Of a DNA stretch of 64,000 nt, positions 11,302 to 21,109 are shown one piece after another. A program made the position numbers and the translations under genes. The notes beneath the pieces are model-generated. The model did not search any database. It saw only the letters and a list, made by a program, of their open reading frames with translations, and was not told the DNA's origin. Every line of letters starts with the position of its first letter. The first letter of the stretch is position 1. Source of the DNA: Empedobacter falsenii (GTDB lineage Bacteria > Bacteroidota > Bacteroidia > Flavobacteriales > Weeksellaceae); contig NZ_JAAGKM010000002.1 of assembly GCF_019308355.1 (NCBI RefSeq), positions 62,001-126,000 on the forward strand, given 5' to 3'.

Positions 11302-12321
11302 CTAAATCGTTGTAGTTTCTCTGTGTAATAATTCTGTTCCGACAACTTCGGTAATGTAATGCTCATGCTCGTTTTCTGACTCTAATTTTTGAATCAATAA
11401 ACGCGCTGCAATCTCACCCATTTTGAATGCATTTTGTTTGACTGTAGAAATGCTTGGAATTGAGTTCTTGGAAATTACACCATCTGTAAAAGCTATTAAA
11501 TGTAATTCTTCTGGCACTTTGATTCCTTTTTTCAGTGCTGCTCTCAACACTTTTACGGCATATAATTCATTTACTGCCATTACTGCGTCAAATTTATTTT
11601 TTTCGAAAAACTCATCAATCATAGTGTCCAACTGACTCTCGTCTTCTACACGCAAAATCAAGTTTTCGTCAACTGCAATTCCATTCGCTTCTAATGTTCT
11701 TTTATATCCTTCGGTTCTTAAGCGTCCAACACTTATATAATCTGGCGTTGTGATAAAACCGATTTTCTTGCGTTCTTTACTTATAAAATACTGAATTGCT
11801 TCTTGTGTCGCAAGTACATCATCAATAATCACTTTATCAGTATAAACCTCACGCGTTACACGGTCGAACATCACAACTGGCATTCCTTGGTTGATGATTT
11901 CTTTGATATGATGATAATCTTTTTTGGCTTGAGTTTCTTTCGAAAGAGAAATCACAAATCCGTCTATACTACCCGCTGCAAGCATCTCCATATTAATCAC
12001 TTCACGTTCGTACGATTCATTTGACAAACATATTAAGACATTATAACCATATTGATTGGCTAAATTTTCGATTCCACTAATTACCATCGCAAAAAAATCG
12101 TGAACGATTTCGGGAATAATCACGGCAATGGTTTTCGTTTTACGATTCTTTAGACTTAATGCTATATTATTCGGTTTGTAGTTGTATAATTTTGCAAATG
12201 CCTGAATCTTTTGTTTCGTTACAGCACTAATCTCTTCGCTATTTTTCAACGCCTTAGAAACCGTTGATATCGAAACATCTAACTCTTTTGCAATCTGTTT
12301 TAATGTCAAATTCTTTTTCAT
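11302..12321 (-). CDS. LacI-family transcriptional regulator of the maltodextrin locus
   Basis: This 339-residue regulator has a LacI-type helix-turn-helix at residues 4-50 (LKQIAKELDVSISTVSKAL, then the hinge YKPNNIALSL) and a periplasmic-binding-protein-like sugar domain (about 65-339) with the usual VVMFDR and VGRLRTEGY segments. The length is normal for the family. It is divergent from susC and upstream of the symporter, PgmB and GH65 genes, so it probably controls both arms in response to maltose or a malto-oligosaccharide. The perfect CG-centred palindrome at 12422-12437 in the divergent gap is the likely binding site. Whether it represses or activates cannot be told from sequence. Confidence 0.93.
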   Translation of the reverse strand: MKKNLTLKQIAKELDVSISTVSKALKNSEEISAVTKQKIQAFAKLYNYKPNNIALSLKNRKTKTIAVIIPEIVHDFFAMVISGIENLANQYGYNVLICLSNESYEREVINMEMLAAGSIDGFVISLSKETQAKKDYHHIKEIINQGMPVVMFDRVTREVYTDKVIIDDVLATQEAIQYFISKERKKIGFITTPDYISVGRLRTEGYKRTLEANGIAVDENLILRVEDESQLDTMIDEFFEKNKFDAVMAVNELYAVKVLRAALKKGIKVPEELHLIAFTDGVISKNSIPSISTVKQNAFKMGEIAARLLIQKLESENEHEHYITEVVGTELLHRETTTI

Positions 12322-12421
12322 AATCTTCTTTCTACCTTAACCATCAATCTTATTCTACTAATTTCCGTCTTTTTTATTAAAAATTAACATGCTATAACAA
12401 TTAATTTAATTATTTATTAAC

Positions 12422-12437
12422 ACGAAAACGTTTTCGT
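12422..12437. promoter_or_regulatory. 16-bp perfect palindrome, probable LacI-family operator
   Basis: ACGAAAACGTTTTCGT is a perfect palindrome with the central CG typical of LacI-family operators. It lies in the 224-bp divergent gap, about 100 bp upstream of the regulator start and about 47 bp upstream of the susC -7 element. Confidence 0.75.
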
Positions 12438-12483
12438 TTAACTAGTTAGTGTATTACATACACAATCAATCAATTAAACAACT

Positions 12484-12511
12484 TATATTTGGTAATGAGA
12501 AGTAAAAATAT
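12484..12511 (+). promoter_or_regulatory. susC promoter -7 element and adjoining AT-rich element
   Basis: TATATTTG at 12484-12491 matches the Bacteroidetes -7 consensus TAnnTTTG, 54 bases before the susC ATG. It is followed by GAGAAGTAAAAATAT at 12497-12511, shared with 11208-11222. No clear -33 TTG is seen, which would fit an activator-dependent promoter. Confidence 0.55.
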
Positions 12512-12545
12512 AAATTAATAATTAACGAAACAAAACAAAAAATAT

Positions 12546-15464
12546 ATGAGGATTTTAAAACAATCTCTTCTAGCATTAGTTTTATCAAGCCCTGCTATTT
12601 TATCTGCACAAACTGCGATAAAAGGAACAGTACAAGATAGCGCTAATAACACGGCTTTAGCTGGTGCAGATGTTTCGAACATTACAACAGGAGAATCGAC
12701 AGTTTCTGATGAAAAAGGAAATTTTACATTAGAAGCGAACGATGGTGATATAATTGTTATCAGTTTTTTTGGTTATGACGATCAAGAAATAACTTTTGCG
12801 GGACAAACGCAATTACAACTTCGTATGTCTAAAACGACAGAAAACTTGAAAGAAGTAGTTGTAATTGGATATGGTACAGCTAAAAAAGAAGATGTCACAG
12901 GTTCTGTAAATCAATTAAATTCAGAAGATTTCAACAAAGGATCAATCACTTCTGCGCAAGAATTAATGACAGGGAAAATCGCTGGTGTTGTGGTAACATC
13001 TGCTGGTGGAGCTCCTGGTGACGGTCAAAACATTATCATTCGTGGTAATAGTTCGTTATCATTAAACTCTCAACCATTATATGTAGTTGATGGTGTTCCT
13101 TTATCTGAAGTAAATATTGGAGGTTCTCGAAATCCTTTGGATTTCTTAAATCCTAACGACATCGAAACGATGACTATTTTGAAAGATGCTTCTGCAACTG
13201 CCATTTATGGTTCTCGTGCTGCGAATGGGGTTGTAATGGTTACAACTAAAAAAGGAAAAGGAAAAAAATTCCGTTTTAATTATAATTCAATTACATCAAT
13301 TTATCAACCAGAAGGTTATATTGATGTAATGAATGCAGATCAATTCCGTGAATTGGTAAAATCTGTAGGAACAGCTGACGAAATTTCTCGTTTAGGTAAC
13401 GCAAATACAGATTGGCAAAAAGAAATTTATAGAACAGCTGTAGGTTTTGATCACAACTTTAGTGCAACAGGAAATATTGGAGGTAAAATGCCGTCTCGTT
13501 TTTCTATTTCTAACACAGATCAAGATGGTATTTTGAAAGGAGATAACATCAATCGTACAACAGCTTCTATGAACTTAAGTCCATCTTTCTTAGATGATCA
13601 CTTAAAATTTGAATTGAATGCTCGAGGTTCTTATATCGAAAATCAATTTGCAAACAGAGGTGCAATTGGAGCTGCTTTAGAGTATGATCCAACTCAACCA
13701 GTTTATTCTGGAGCAAATATATTTGGAGGTTACCACACTTGGATGGACGGATCTGTTAAACACAATTTAGCGCCAACTAACCCAGTTGCATTAATCAACG
13801 AAAACAGAGATACATCAGAAGTTCGTCGTTTTGTAGGAAATGCAAAAATGGATTATAAATTACATTTCTTACCATCTGTTACTGCAACAGTTAATGTAGG
13901 TTATGATATTTCTAATGCGAATGGACGTAATGTAACAACTGCAAATATGCCAAACTCTTCTTTGACATGGGATGGTTCTAAAACAACATTTAGCGCACAA
14001 TTCTACAACAAATTATTTGATGCATATTTAACATTCAACAAAGATTTTGGACAACACGGATTAACTGTTGTTGGAGGTTACAGTTATCAATACTTTAATA
14101 CATACAACACCAATTACGATAGTGAATTAGAACAACAAGGTTCTGATCAATTTACATTCGTAGACCGTGATCACTATTCTTTACTATCATACTTCGGACG
14201 TTTAAACTATAATTTTGATAATCGTTACATCTTAACAGCTACTATGCGTGCAGATGCTTCATCAAAATTAAGCCATGACAACCAATGGGGTTATTTCCCT
14301 TCTGCAGCTATTGCATGGAATATCTCTAAAGAAGAATTCTTGAAAGGAAGTTCTGTTGTAAATGATTTGAAATTACGTGTTGGATATGGTAAAGTTGGTA
14401 ATGTGAACGGATTAGGAAACTTCCAATTCTTAACGCGTTATCAAGGATCAGAATCAACTGCTTATTATCAATTTGGTTCAACATTCTATCAAACTTATCG
14501 TCCTCAACCATTTAATGGTGATTTAAAATGGGAAATTTCTAGTACATTAAATGCTGGTATTGATTACTCTTTATTCAAAAATAGAATCTATGGTACATTA
14601 GACGTTTACAAGAAAAAAACAAGTGATTTAATTGCGAGTGTTTATGTAGATCCATTTACAAACTTTGGAAATATGATCGATAAAAATATCGGTGATATGG
14701 AAAATAAAGGAATCGAATTTAGCATCAATGCTGATATCGTAAAAACAAAAGATTTTGATTGGTCTTTTGGATACAACATCGCTTTTAATGATAATAAAAT
14801 TGTCAACTTACCTACTGATAATTTAACAGGTGGTATCGATGGAGGAACTGGTAACAATATTCAAATTCAACGTGAAGGAGAAGAACCATTTAGTTTCTAC
14901 GTATACAAACAAATTTATGATGCAAACGGAAAGCCTATCGAAGGAGCTTACGAAGATTTGAACAACGACGGAATCATCAACGAAAAAGACCGTTATATTC
15001 ACAAAAGTCCTTTCGCAAAAGTAACAATGGGATTCAATACATTCTTCCGTTACAAAAATTGGGATTTAAGTGCAACTGCTCGTGCTAATATCGGAAACTA
15101 TGCTTACAATAACATGGCTTCGTCTAAAGGTTACAGCAAAAAAGCGACAGGAAATGGTCAAAACTATTTATCTAATGTGCTTTCAAGCTACTACAACACA
15201 GGTTTCACAAGTATCACAGAAACTAATTTGTTAAGTGACCACTTTATAGAAGATGCATCTTTCTTCCGTATTGATAACATTACATTAGGTTACAACCTAA
15301 AACAAGCAATCAAAGGATTAGATATTCGTCTTTATGGAGCGGTTCAAAACGTAGCTGTATTCACAAATTACAGTGGTTTAGATCCTGAAATTTACCGCGG
15401 AATTGATAATAGTTTTTATCCAAGACCGAGAACGTATGTATTTGGTTTAAATGTTAATTTCTAA
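12546..15464 (+). CDS. susC: SusC/RagA-family TonB-dependent outer-membrane transporter
   Basis: This 972-residue outer-membrane protein imports malto-oligosaccharides using TonB energy. A signal peptide ends near ILSAQ (residue 22); a carboxypeptidase-regulatory-like domain covers about 24-95; the SusC signature stretch LKEVVVIGYG is at 101-110; a plug domain follows with LYVVDGVPL and ATAIYGSRAANGV; the 22-strand barrel runs to the C-terminus, which ends in Phe as in other outer-membrane barrels. It heads a plus-strand operon: susD starts 10 bp after its stop. The start is preceded by the operator-like palindrome and a TAnnTTTG element. Confidence 0.96.
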   Translation: MRILKQSLLALVLSSPAILSAQTAIKGTVQDSANNTALAGADVSNITTGESTVSDEKGNFTLEANDGDIIVISFFGYDDQEITFAGQTQLQLRMSKTTENLKEVVVIGYGTAKKEDVTGSVNQLNSEDFNKGSITSAQELMTGKIAGVVVTSAGGAPGDGQNIIIRGNSSLSLNSQPLYVVDGVPLSEVNIGGSRNPLDFLNPNDIETMTILKDASATAIYGSRAANGVVMVTTKKGKGKKFRFNYNSITSIYQPEGYIDVMNADQFRELVKSVGTADEISRLGNANTDWQKEIYRTAVGFDHNFSATGNIGGKMPSRFSISNTDQDGILKGDNINRTTASMNLSPSFLDDHLKFELNARGSYIENQFANRGAIGAALEYDPTQPVYSGANIFGGYHTWMDGSVKHNLAPTNPVALINENRDTSEVRRFVGNAKMDYKLHFLPSVTATVNVGYDISNANGRNVTTANMPNSSLTWDGSKTTFSAQFYNKLFDAYLTFNKDFGQHGLTVVGGYSYQYFNTYNTNYDSELEQQGSDQFTFVDRDHYSLLSYFGRLNYNFDNRYILTATMRADASSKLSHDNQWGYFPSAAIAWNISKEEFLKGSSVVNDLKLRVGYGKVGNVNGLGNFQFLTRYQGSESTAYYQFGSTFYQTYRPQPFNGDLKWEISSTLNAGIDYSLFKNRIYGTLDVYKKKTSDLIASVYVDPFTNFGNMIDKNIGDMENKGIEFSINADIVKTKDFDWSFGYNIAFNDNKIVNLPTDNLTGGIDGGTGNNIQIQREGEEPFSFYVYKQIYDANGKPIEGAYEDLNNDGIINEKDRYIHKSPFAKVTMGFNTFFRYKNWDLSATARANIGNYAYNNMASSKGYSKKATGNGQNYLSNVLSSYYNTGFTSITETNLLSDHFIEDASFFRIDNITLGYNLKQAIKGLDIRLYGAVQNVAVFTNYSGLDPEIYRGIDNSFYPRPRTYVFGLNVNF

Positions 15465-15474
15465 GAAAACTACA

Positions 15475-17100
15475 ATGAAAAAGATTAAAATTTCAACATA
15501 TATTTTAGCTGCGGCATTGGCTTTCTCTGTTTCTTCATGTCATGATGATTTAGATTTAATGCCAAATGATCCAGATACTTATACACAATTTGATGTATTC
15601 AAAGATGTTGCTACTGCAAAATCTGCTTTAGCAAAAGTATATTCTTCTTTAGCACTTACTGGACAAAAAGGTCCAGCGGGAAGTGGAGATATTCAAGGTA
15701 TTGACGAAGGTGCTTCTCAATATACTCGTTTAATGTTCAACTTAAATGTATTAACAACAGACGAATCTATTGTTGGCTGGGGAGATCCAGGTTTACCAAA
15801 CTTGCATGAGATTTCTTGGGGAGCAAGTAACAGTTTTGTTGAAGCGATGTATTATCGTTTAGCACAAACCGTTTCTTTCTCTAATTCATTTATTGCAAAC
15901 GCTGAAGCTTTATCAAGCACAACTCCAGAAGTGAAAGAATATGTAGCTGAAGCGCGTTTCATTAGAGCATATGCTTATTATAGCTTAATGGATTTATATG
16001 CGAATGTTCCGTTAGTAACAGAAGTTTCTTCTGAATTACCGAAACAAAGCAATCGTAAAGAGATTTTCACTTTCGTTGAAAGCGAACTAAAAGCTATCGA
16101 AGCTGAATTAAAAGCTGGTCGTACAAACGAATACGGACGTGTAGACAAAGCAGCTGCCGAAGCATTATTATCTCGTTTATATCTAAATGCAGAAACTTGG
16201 ATTGGTGAAGCAAAATATACAGAAGCCATCACTTATTCTAAATTGGCTATGCAAGCTGGATATACGCTTAACATAACTGATGGAAATAAAAATGGTTCTG
16301 CTTATGACGAATTATTTTTAGCTGATAACAATACGAATGGCGCGCAGAACGAAGCTATTTTCGTTTTAAATTTTGACGGAAATAATTCTCGTACATATGG
16401 AGGTTCTACTTTCTTAGTAAAAGCTGCAATTGGTGGAAAAATGACAGCTGCTGATTATGGTGTAAATGGTGGATGGGGAGGTCCTCGTTCTACAAAAGCA
16501 TTGGTGAATCAATTTACAGATGCTGTAACAACGAAAGACAGTAACGGAAATCCAACTGCATGGAAAGATAAACGTGCGATGTTCTTTACAGATGGACAAA
16601 CATTTGAAATTAACAACATAGGTACATTTGGAGAAGGTTATGCTGTTTACAAATGGTCAAATAAACGTTCAGACGGAAAAAGTGCAAACGACGCAACAGG
16701 AGAATATGTTGACACAGATGTTCCTATAATTCGTTTAGCAGAAGTTTATTTAAACTATGCCGAAGCTGTTTTACGTGGAGGAACTGGTGGTGATCGTGCA
16801 ACTGCATTGAGCTTAATCAACGAATTAAGAACTCGTGCATACGGAAATACATCAGGTAATATTACTGACGGACAATTAAACTTAGATTTCATTTTAGCAG
16901 AAAGATCAAGAGAGTTGTACTGGGAAGGAACGCGTAGAACGGATTTAATTCGTTTCAGTAGATATACAAATAATTACAATTGGCCTTGGAAAGGAGGCGT
17001 TCAAAACGGAACTTCTGTAGATGCTACAAAAGCTATCTTCCCAATTCCAAACAATATTATTGTCATTAATCCAAACTTAACTCAAAACCCAGGTTATTAA
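15475..17100 (+). CDS. susD: SusD/RagB-family starch-binding outer-membrane lipoprotein
   Basis: The ATG at 15475 is chosen over an in-frame upstream ATG at 15451 because it gives a proper lipoprotein signal MKKIKISTYILAAALAFSVS with lipobox Cys22. The mature protein (541 codons in all) has the SusD features: a helical TPR-like scaffold with EARFIRAYAYYSLMDLYANVPLV in the N-terminal part and the conserved C-terminal ILAERSRELYWEGTRRTDLIRF segment. It forms the surface lid of the SusC channel and binds oligosaccharide. It begins 10 bp after susC and is followed after one base by the SusE/F-like gene. Confidence 0.95.
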   Translation: MKKIKISTYILAAALAFSVSSCHDDLDLMPNDPDTYTQFDVFKDVATAKSALAKVYSSLALTGQKGPAGSGDIQGIDEGASQYTRLMFNLNVLTTDESIVGWGDPGLPNLHEISWGASNSFVEAMYYRLAQTVSFSNSFIANAEALSSTTPEVKEYVAEARFIRAYAYYSLMDLYANVPLVTEVSSELPKQSNRKEIFTFVESELKAIEAELKAGRTNEYGRVDKAAAEALLSRLYLNAETWIGEAKYTEAITYSKLAMQAGYTLNITDGNKNGSAYDELFLADNNTNGAQNEAIFVLNFDGNNSRTYGGSTFLVKAAIGGKMTAADYGVNGGWGGPRSTKALVNQFTDAVTTKDSNGNPTAWKDKRAMFFTDGQTFEINNIGTFGEGYAVYKWSNKRSDGKSANDATGEYVDTDVPIIRLAEVYLNYAEAVLRGGTGGDRATALSLINELRTRAYGNTSGNITDGQLNLDFILAERSRELYWEGTRRTDLIRFSRYTNNYNWPWKGGVQNGTSVDATKAIFPIPNNIIVINPNLTQNPGY

Positions 17101-17101
17101 G

Positions 17102-18127
17102 ATGAAAAATTTTATAAAATATATTTCGTTAGCTTGTGCGAGTATTTTTGCCTTAAGCGCATGTAACGATGATGAAGATATCATCAAATTAGATCCCTCA
17201 AATTTTGTTGCACCGAAAGTAGAAACACCTGCTTCATCAACAATTGAATTATTAGAAGAAAATGCTGCAAATACAGCAATGACATTTAATTGGAGTGCCG
17301 CAAATTATGGAACAAATACTCCTCCTAAATATGAATTACAAATTGATGTAAAAGGAGATAATTTTGAAAATCATCAAGTTCTTACTTCAACTTCAACATT
17401 AACAGCTGATGTTACCGTAAAAGAATTGAATTTAGCAGTTATTGCTTTAGGATTAGAACCTTTTAAAGAAGGAGAAATAGAATATCGTATTGTCTCTACA
17501 GTTGGTACTCCTGGTTCTCAACAGTTAATTTCTAATGTCAATATATTAAAAATAACGCCATATCCAACAGATTTATCTACAAATTGGGGTGTTGTTGGTT
17601 CTGCTACTCCTAACGGTTGGGACGGGCCAGATGTTCAATTTTGGAAAACTGATGTTACAAATGTATTTGTAGCGTATACAGATTTAAAAGCTGGTGAAAT
17701 CAAATTCCGTCAAGACAACAAATGGGAGTTAGATTATGGTGGATCTAATGGAAAACTTGAAAAAGGAGGTAAAAACATCGCAGTAGATGCCGGTACTTAC
17801 AAGATAACTATGGACTTAACAAATCTAACTTATAAATTAGATAATTATTCTTGGGGATTAGTAGGTGACGCTACAGCAAACGGATGGGATGGTCCAGACC
17901 AAAAATTGTCTTATGATGGTACTTTAGATGCTTGGACTATTACTACAACATTAAAAGATGGAGAATTTAAATTCCGTTTAAATAATGATTGGGGAACAAA
18001 TTTTGGTGGTACAAGTAATGCAGGAGAATTAACAGACAAAGACGGTACTAACATCAAAATAAAAGCTGGGAAATATAAAATCACAGCTAATTTCAACAAG
18101 AAAACTTATACAGTAGAAGCTCAATAA
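17102..18127 (+). CDS. SusE/SusF-like surface lipoprotein with two starch-binding-type modules
   Basis: This 341-residue lipoprotein (lipobox LSA-Cys21) has a SusE-like N-terminal beta domain (about 35-150) followed by two tandem related modules at about 161-247 and 250-340. Each module starts NWG(V/L)VG-type, then NGWDGPD, then (I/F)KFR and an end like AGTYKIT; the NGWDGPD and Trp positions are the probable sugar-contact elements by analogy with SusE/SusF starch-binding modules. It would hold starch at the cell surface for SusCD and the amylase. It starts one base after the susD stop and is followed by a strong hairpin terminator, so it closes the susCDE unit. Confidence 0.9.
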   Translation: MKNFIKYISLACASIFALSACNDDEDIIKLDPSNFVAPKVETPASSTIELLEENAANTAMTFNWSAANYGTNTPPKYELQIDVKGDNFENHQVLTSTSTLTADVTVKELNLAVIALGLEPFKEGEIEYRIVSTVGTPGSQQLISNVNILKITPYPTDLSTNWGVVGSATPNGWDGPDVQFWKTDVTNVFVAYTDLKAGEIKFRQDNKWELDYGGSNGKLEKGGKNIAVDAGTYKITMDLTNLTYKLDNYSWGLVGDATANGWDGPDQKLSYDGTLDAWTITTTLKDGEFKFRLNNDWGTNFGGTSNAGELTDKDGTNIKIKAGKYKITANFNKKTYTVEAQ

Positions 18128-18156
18128 AATTTTTTCTCATCAACAAATAATTTTTT

Positions 18157-18198
18157 AAAAGCCATTAAAATTCAATTACGTTTTTTAATGGCTTTTTT
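18157..18198 (+). terminator. rho-independent terminator of susCDE unit
   Basis: AAAAGCCATTAAAA pairs with TTTTTTAATGGCTTTT and is followed by a T-run. The stem is nearly the same as that of the terminator at 21028-21059. Confidence 0.85.
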
Positions 18199-18215
18199 CT
18201 AAAACTACACAAAAC

Positions 18216-21020
18216 ATGAAAAACATTCTATCTATTTTAATGCTTTTAATGGTAATATCTTTTACCAAAGCACAAATTACAACAACTCCTTCACCACCCG
18301 AAGCAAACCAAGCAGTTGTAATAAACTTCGATAAAACAGGAACAGGTCTTGCCAATTATTCAGGAGATATTTATGCGCATACAGGCGTAACTATTGATGG
18401 AAAACAATGGGAAAATATAATTGAAAGTTGGGGAAATAATACCACTCAACCCAAATTAACTTTCGTTTCTGGATCAACCTACAAATTAGAAATCCCTACA
18501 TCTATTTATCAATTCTATGGAGTTGATACTTCTAAAAATATTACAGCAATAGATGTTGTTTTTAGAAGTGCAGATGGAAAACAACAAACTACGGATCTTT
18601 CTATTTCGGTAGGTTCTTTCAAAGTTACTTTAACTAATCCGCTCGAAAATTCAATTACAAATGTTTCTTCAGGATCAAGTTTTAACATCAAAGCGATAGC
18701 TACAAAATCTGCTAATTGGACATTATCTGCTAACGGAACTCAAATTGATGCATTAAATAATTCAACTTCTTTTGATAAAAATTATACCATTTTACAAAAT
18801 CAGAATTATACATTAAATGCAACTTTTAATGGTCAAACAATAAGCAAATCTTTTACAATTAATATCAAACCAACGGTTAAAGATGTAGCCATTCCATCTA
18901 ATTTACATGAAGGAATTAATTATTTGAATAATGATTTTACAAAAGCATATTTGGTTTTATACGCTCCACAAAAAGAGTTCATTCATGTAATCGGAAGTTT
19001 CAATAATTGGCAACTTTCTGATCAATATGTGATGAATCGAGATACAACTAACAAGGATTTATATTGGATTGAATTATCTAATCTTAAAGCAAGTGAAATC
19101 TATACGTTTCAATATCGAACAAGTGATGGAATCAAAACTGCAGATCCTTATTCGACTTTAGTTTTATCGCCTTATGATGATCCGTATATTACCGCAGCAA
19201 CTTACCCAAATATGCCTGTATATCCTACTGGACAACAATTTGAAGTTTCGGTTTTACAAACAAATCAAGCAAAATACAATTGGAAAGTTTCAAATTTCAA
19301 TCGCCCAAATAAAGAGAATTTGATGATTTACGAATTATTAATTCGTGATTTCAATTCGACAAAAACATGGCAATCTTTAATTGATGATTTTGATTATTTC
19401 AAAAAATTAAACATTAACGCAATCGAAGTTATGCCCGTAATGGAGTTTGAAGGAAATATTTCTTGGGGTTATAATACAGCTTATCATCTTGCTTTGGATA
19501 AAGCTTATGGACCAGCAGATAAAATGAAAGAATTCATCGATTTGTGTCATCAAAATGGAATTTCAATCATTTTAGATGTTGCTTTAAATCATGTTTATGG
19601 TCGATCTCCGTTGGTTAGAATGTGGATGAATGATCCCGACAATGATGGTTTTGGAGAACCAACTGCTATAAATCCTTATGTTAATCAAACTGCAAAACAT
19701 AGTTACAATGTTGGATACGATTTAAATCATCAATTAACACCAACTCAAAATTATGTACAACGTACATTAAAACATTGGATTGAAGAGTTTAAAATTGATG
19801 GATTTAGATGGGATTTAACAAAAGGATTTACACAAAATTGTACACCTTCTGATGAAACTTGTACAAACGGATATCAAGCTGATCGTGTAGCAATTTTAAA
19901 AAAATATGCAGATATGCAATGGACAATTGATCCGAATTCCTACATCATTTTTGAGCATTTAGGAAATAATGGTTCAGCACAAGAGGAAACAGAATGGGCG
20001 AATTATCGCATTAACGAAGGTAAAGGAATTATGCTTTGGGGTAAAGCGACTAATAATTTTAATCAAAATACAATGGGATATGCTTCGGATAGTAACTTTG
20101 ATTGGTTGAAGCATACTGTAAAAGGTTTTACGAAAAAACATTTGGTTGCCTATGCAGAAAGTCATGATGAAGAAAGAATGATGTACAAGAATTTACAATA
20201 TGGTGCATCATCAGGAACTTATAATATAAAAGATTTAAAAACTTCTTTGGAAAGACAAAAAGCTCTTGGTGCAGTTTTATTTACAATTCCTGGTCCTAAA
20301 ATGTTGTGGCAATTCGGAGAATTAGGATATGATTACTCGATAAATCATTGCGAAGATGGAACAAATAATGACGGATGTCGCACCAATCCAAAACCTATTC
20401 CAAGCGAAATTGGTTACTTAACAAATGCCGATAGAAAATCTGTTTATGAAGTTTGGTCAAAAATTATTGGTCTTAAATTAAACAACAAAGTTTTCGAAAC
20501 TGATAATTATACAATTACATCTGGAGATTTAAAACCGCGTATTCAGATTACAAATAATTTATTATCGTCGTCTGATTTATATGAGGTAATTGTTATTGCA
20601 AACTTCACAACAAGCACTCAAGCAATTGCGCCACTTTTTCCATTTACAGGAAATTGGTACAATTTGATGGACGAAACAACGCTGAATGTCACCAATACAA
20701 ATTCATCATTTACAGTTAATCTAAATCCAGGTGAATTTAGAATTTTCGGGAATGCAAAAGCAAATTTATCAACAGATAATATTGAGGTTAATTCAGAAAA
20801 AATCTCTGTAACTCCAAATCCAGTTTCTTCCTCTTTTTCATTAAATATTAATTCAGAAAAAGTAAAAATCTATGATTTAACAGGAAAACTGATCAAAGAG
20901 TTTTCAGGAAAATTTTCAGCGATACATCAATTTAACATCAAAGAATTACCAAAAGGTATTTACATTCTTGACATTGAAGCTAAAAATCGAAAATCGTCGG
21001 CGAAACTGATTAAAAATTAA
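18216..21020 (+). CDS. secreted GH13 alpha-amylase with type IX secretion sorting domain
   Basis: This 934-residue multidomain amylase has a signal peptide to about residue 19, beta-sandwich domains to about 220, an E-set/CBM48-like domain near 235-315 (VIGSFNNW), and a GH13 barrel with all conserved regions: ILDVALNH, FRWDL with nucleophile Asp533, IIFEHLG with acid Glu580, and AESHDEE with Asp651. The last 75 residues (about 860-934) are a type A T9SS sorting domain: TPNPVSSSFSL, IYDLTGKLI, and LPKGIYILDIE, ending in LIKN. It should be exported across the outer membrane and cut starch outside the cell, the role SusG plays as a lipoprotein in Bacteroides. It has its own terminator on each side, so it may be transcribed apart from susCDE. 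Confidence 0.93.
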   Translation: MKNILSILMLLMVISFTKAQITTTPSPPEANQAVVINFDKTGTGLANYSGDIYAHTGVTIDGKQWENIIESWGNNTTQPKLTFVSGSTYKLEIPTSIYQFYGVDTSKNITAIDVVFRSADGKQQTTDLSISVGSFKVTLTNPLENSITNVSSGSSFNIKAIATKSANWTLSANGTQIDALNNSTSFDKNYTILQNQNYTLNATFNGQTISKSFTINIKPTVKDVAIPSNLHEGINYLNNDFTKAYLVLYAPQKEFIHVIGSFNNWQLSDQYVMNRDTTNKDLYWIELSNLKASEIYTFQYRTSDGIKTADPYSTLVLSPYDDPYITAATYPNMPVYPTGQQFEVSVLQTNQAKYNWKVSNFNRPNKENLMIYELLIRDFNSTKTWQSLIDDFDYFKKLNINAIEVMPVMEFEGNISWGYNTAYHLALDKAYGPADKMKEFIDLCHQNGISIILDVALNHVYGRSPLVRMWMNDPDNDGFGEPTAINPYVNQTAKHSYNVGYDLNHQLTPTQNYVQRTLKHWIEEFKIDGFRWDLTKGFTQNCTPSDETCTNGYQADRVAILKKYADMQWTIDPNSYIIFEHLGNNGSAQEETEWANYRINEGKGIMLWGKATNNFNQNTMGYASDSNFDWLKHTVKGFTKKHLVAYAESHDEERMMYKNLQYGASSGTYNIKDLKTSLERQKALGAVLFTIPGPKMLWQFGELGYDYSINHCEDGTNNDGCRTNPKPIPSEIGYLTNADRKSVYEVWSKIIGLKLNNKVFETDNYTITSGDLKPRIQITNNLLSSSDLYEVIVIANFTTSTQAIAPLFPFTGNWYNLMDETTLNVTNTNSSFTVNLNPGEFRIFGNAKANLSTDNIEVNSEKISVTPNPVSSSFSLNINSEKVKIYDLTGKLIKEFSGKFSAIHQFNIKELPKGIYILDIEAKNRKSSAKLIKN

Positions 21021-21027
21021 TTTTAAA

Positions 21028-21059
21028 AAAAGCCATTAAAATTCGTTTTGATGGCTTTT
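21028..21059 (+). terminator. rho-independent terminator of the amylase gene
   Basis: AAAAGCCATTAAAA, a TTCG loop and TTTTGATGGCTTTT form the hairpin, 8 bases after the stop codon. It shares AAAAGCCATTAAAATTC with 18157-18173. Confidence 0.85.
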
Positions 21060-21109
21060 CATTTTCACAAATCGTTGAAAAATCAATAACTTGTCGGTTA
21101 ATTTACACC

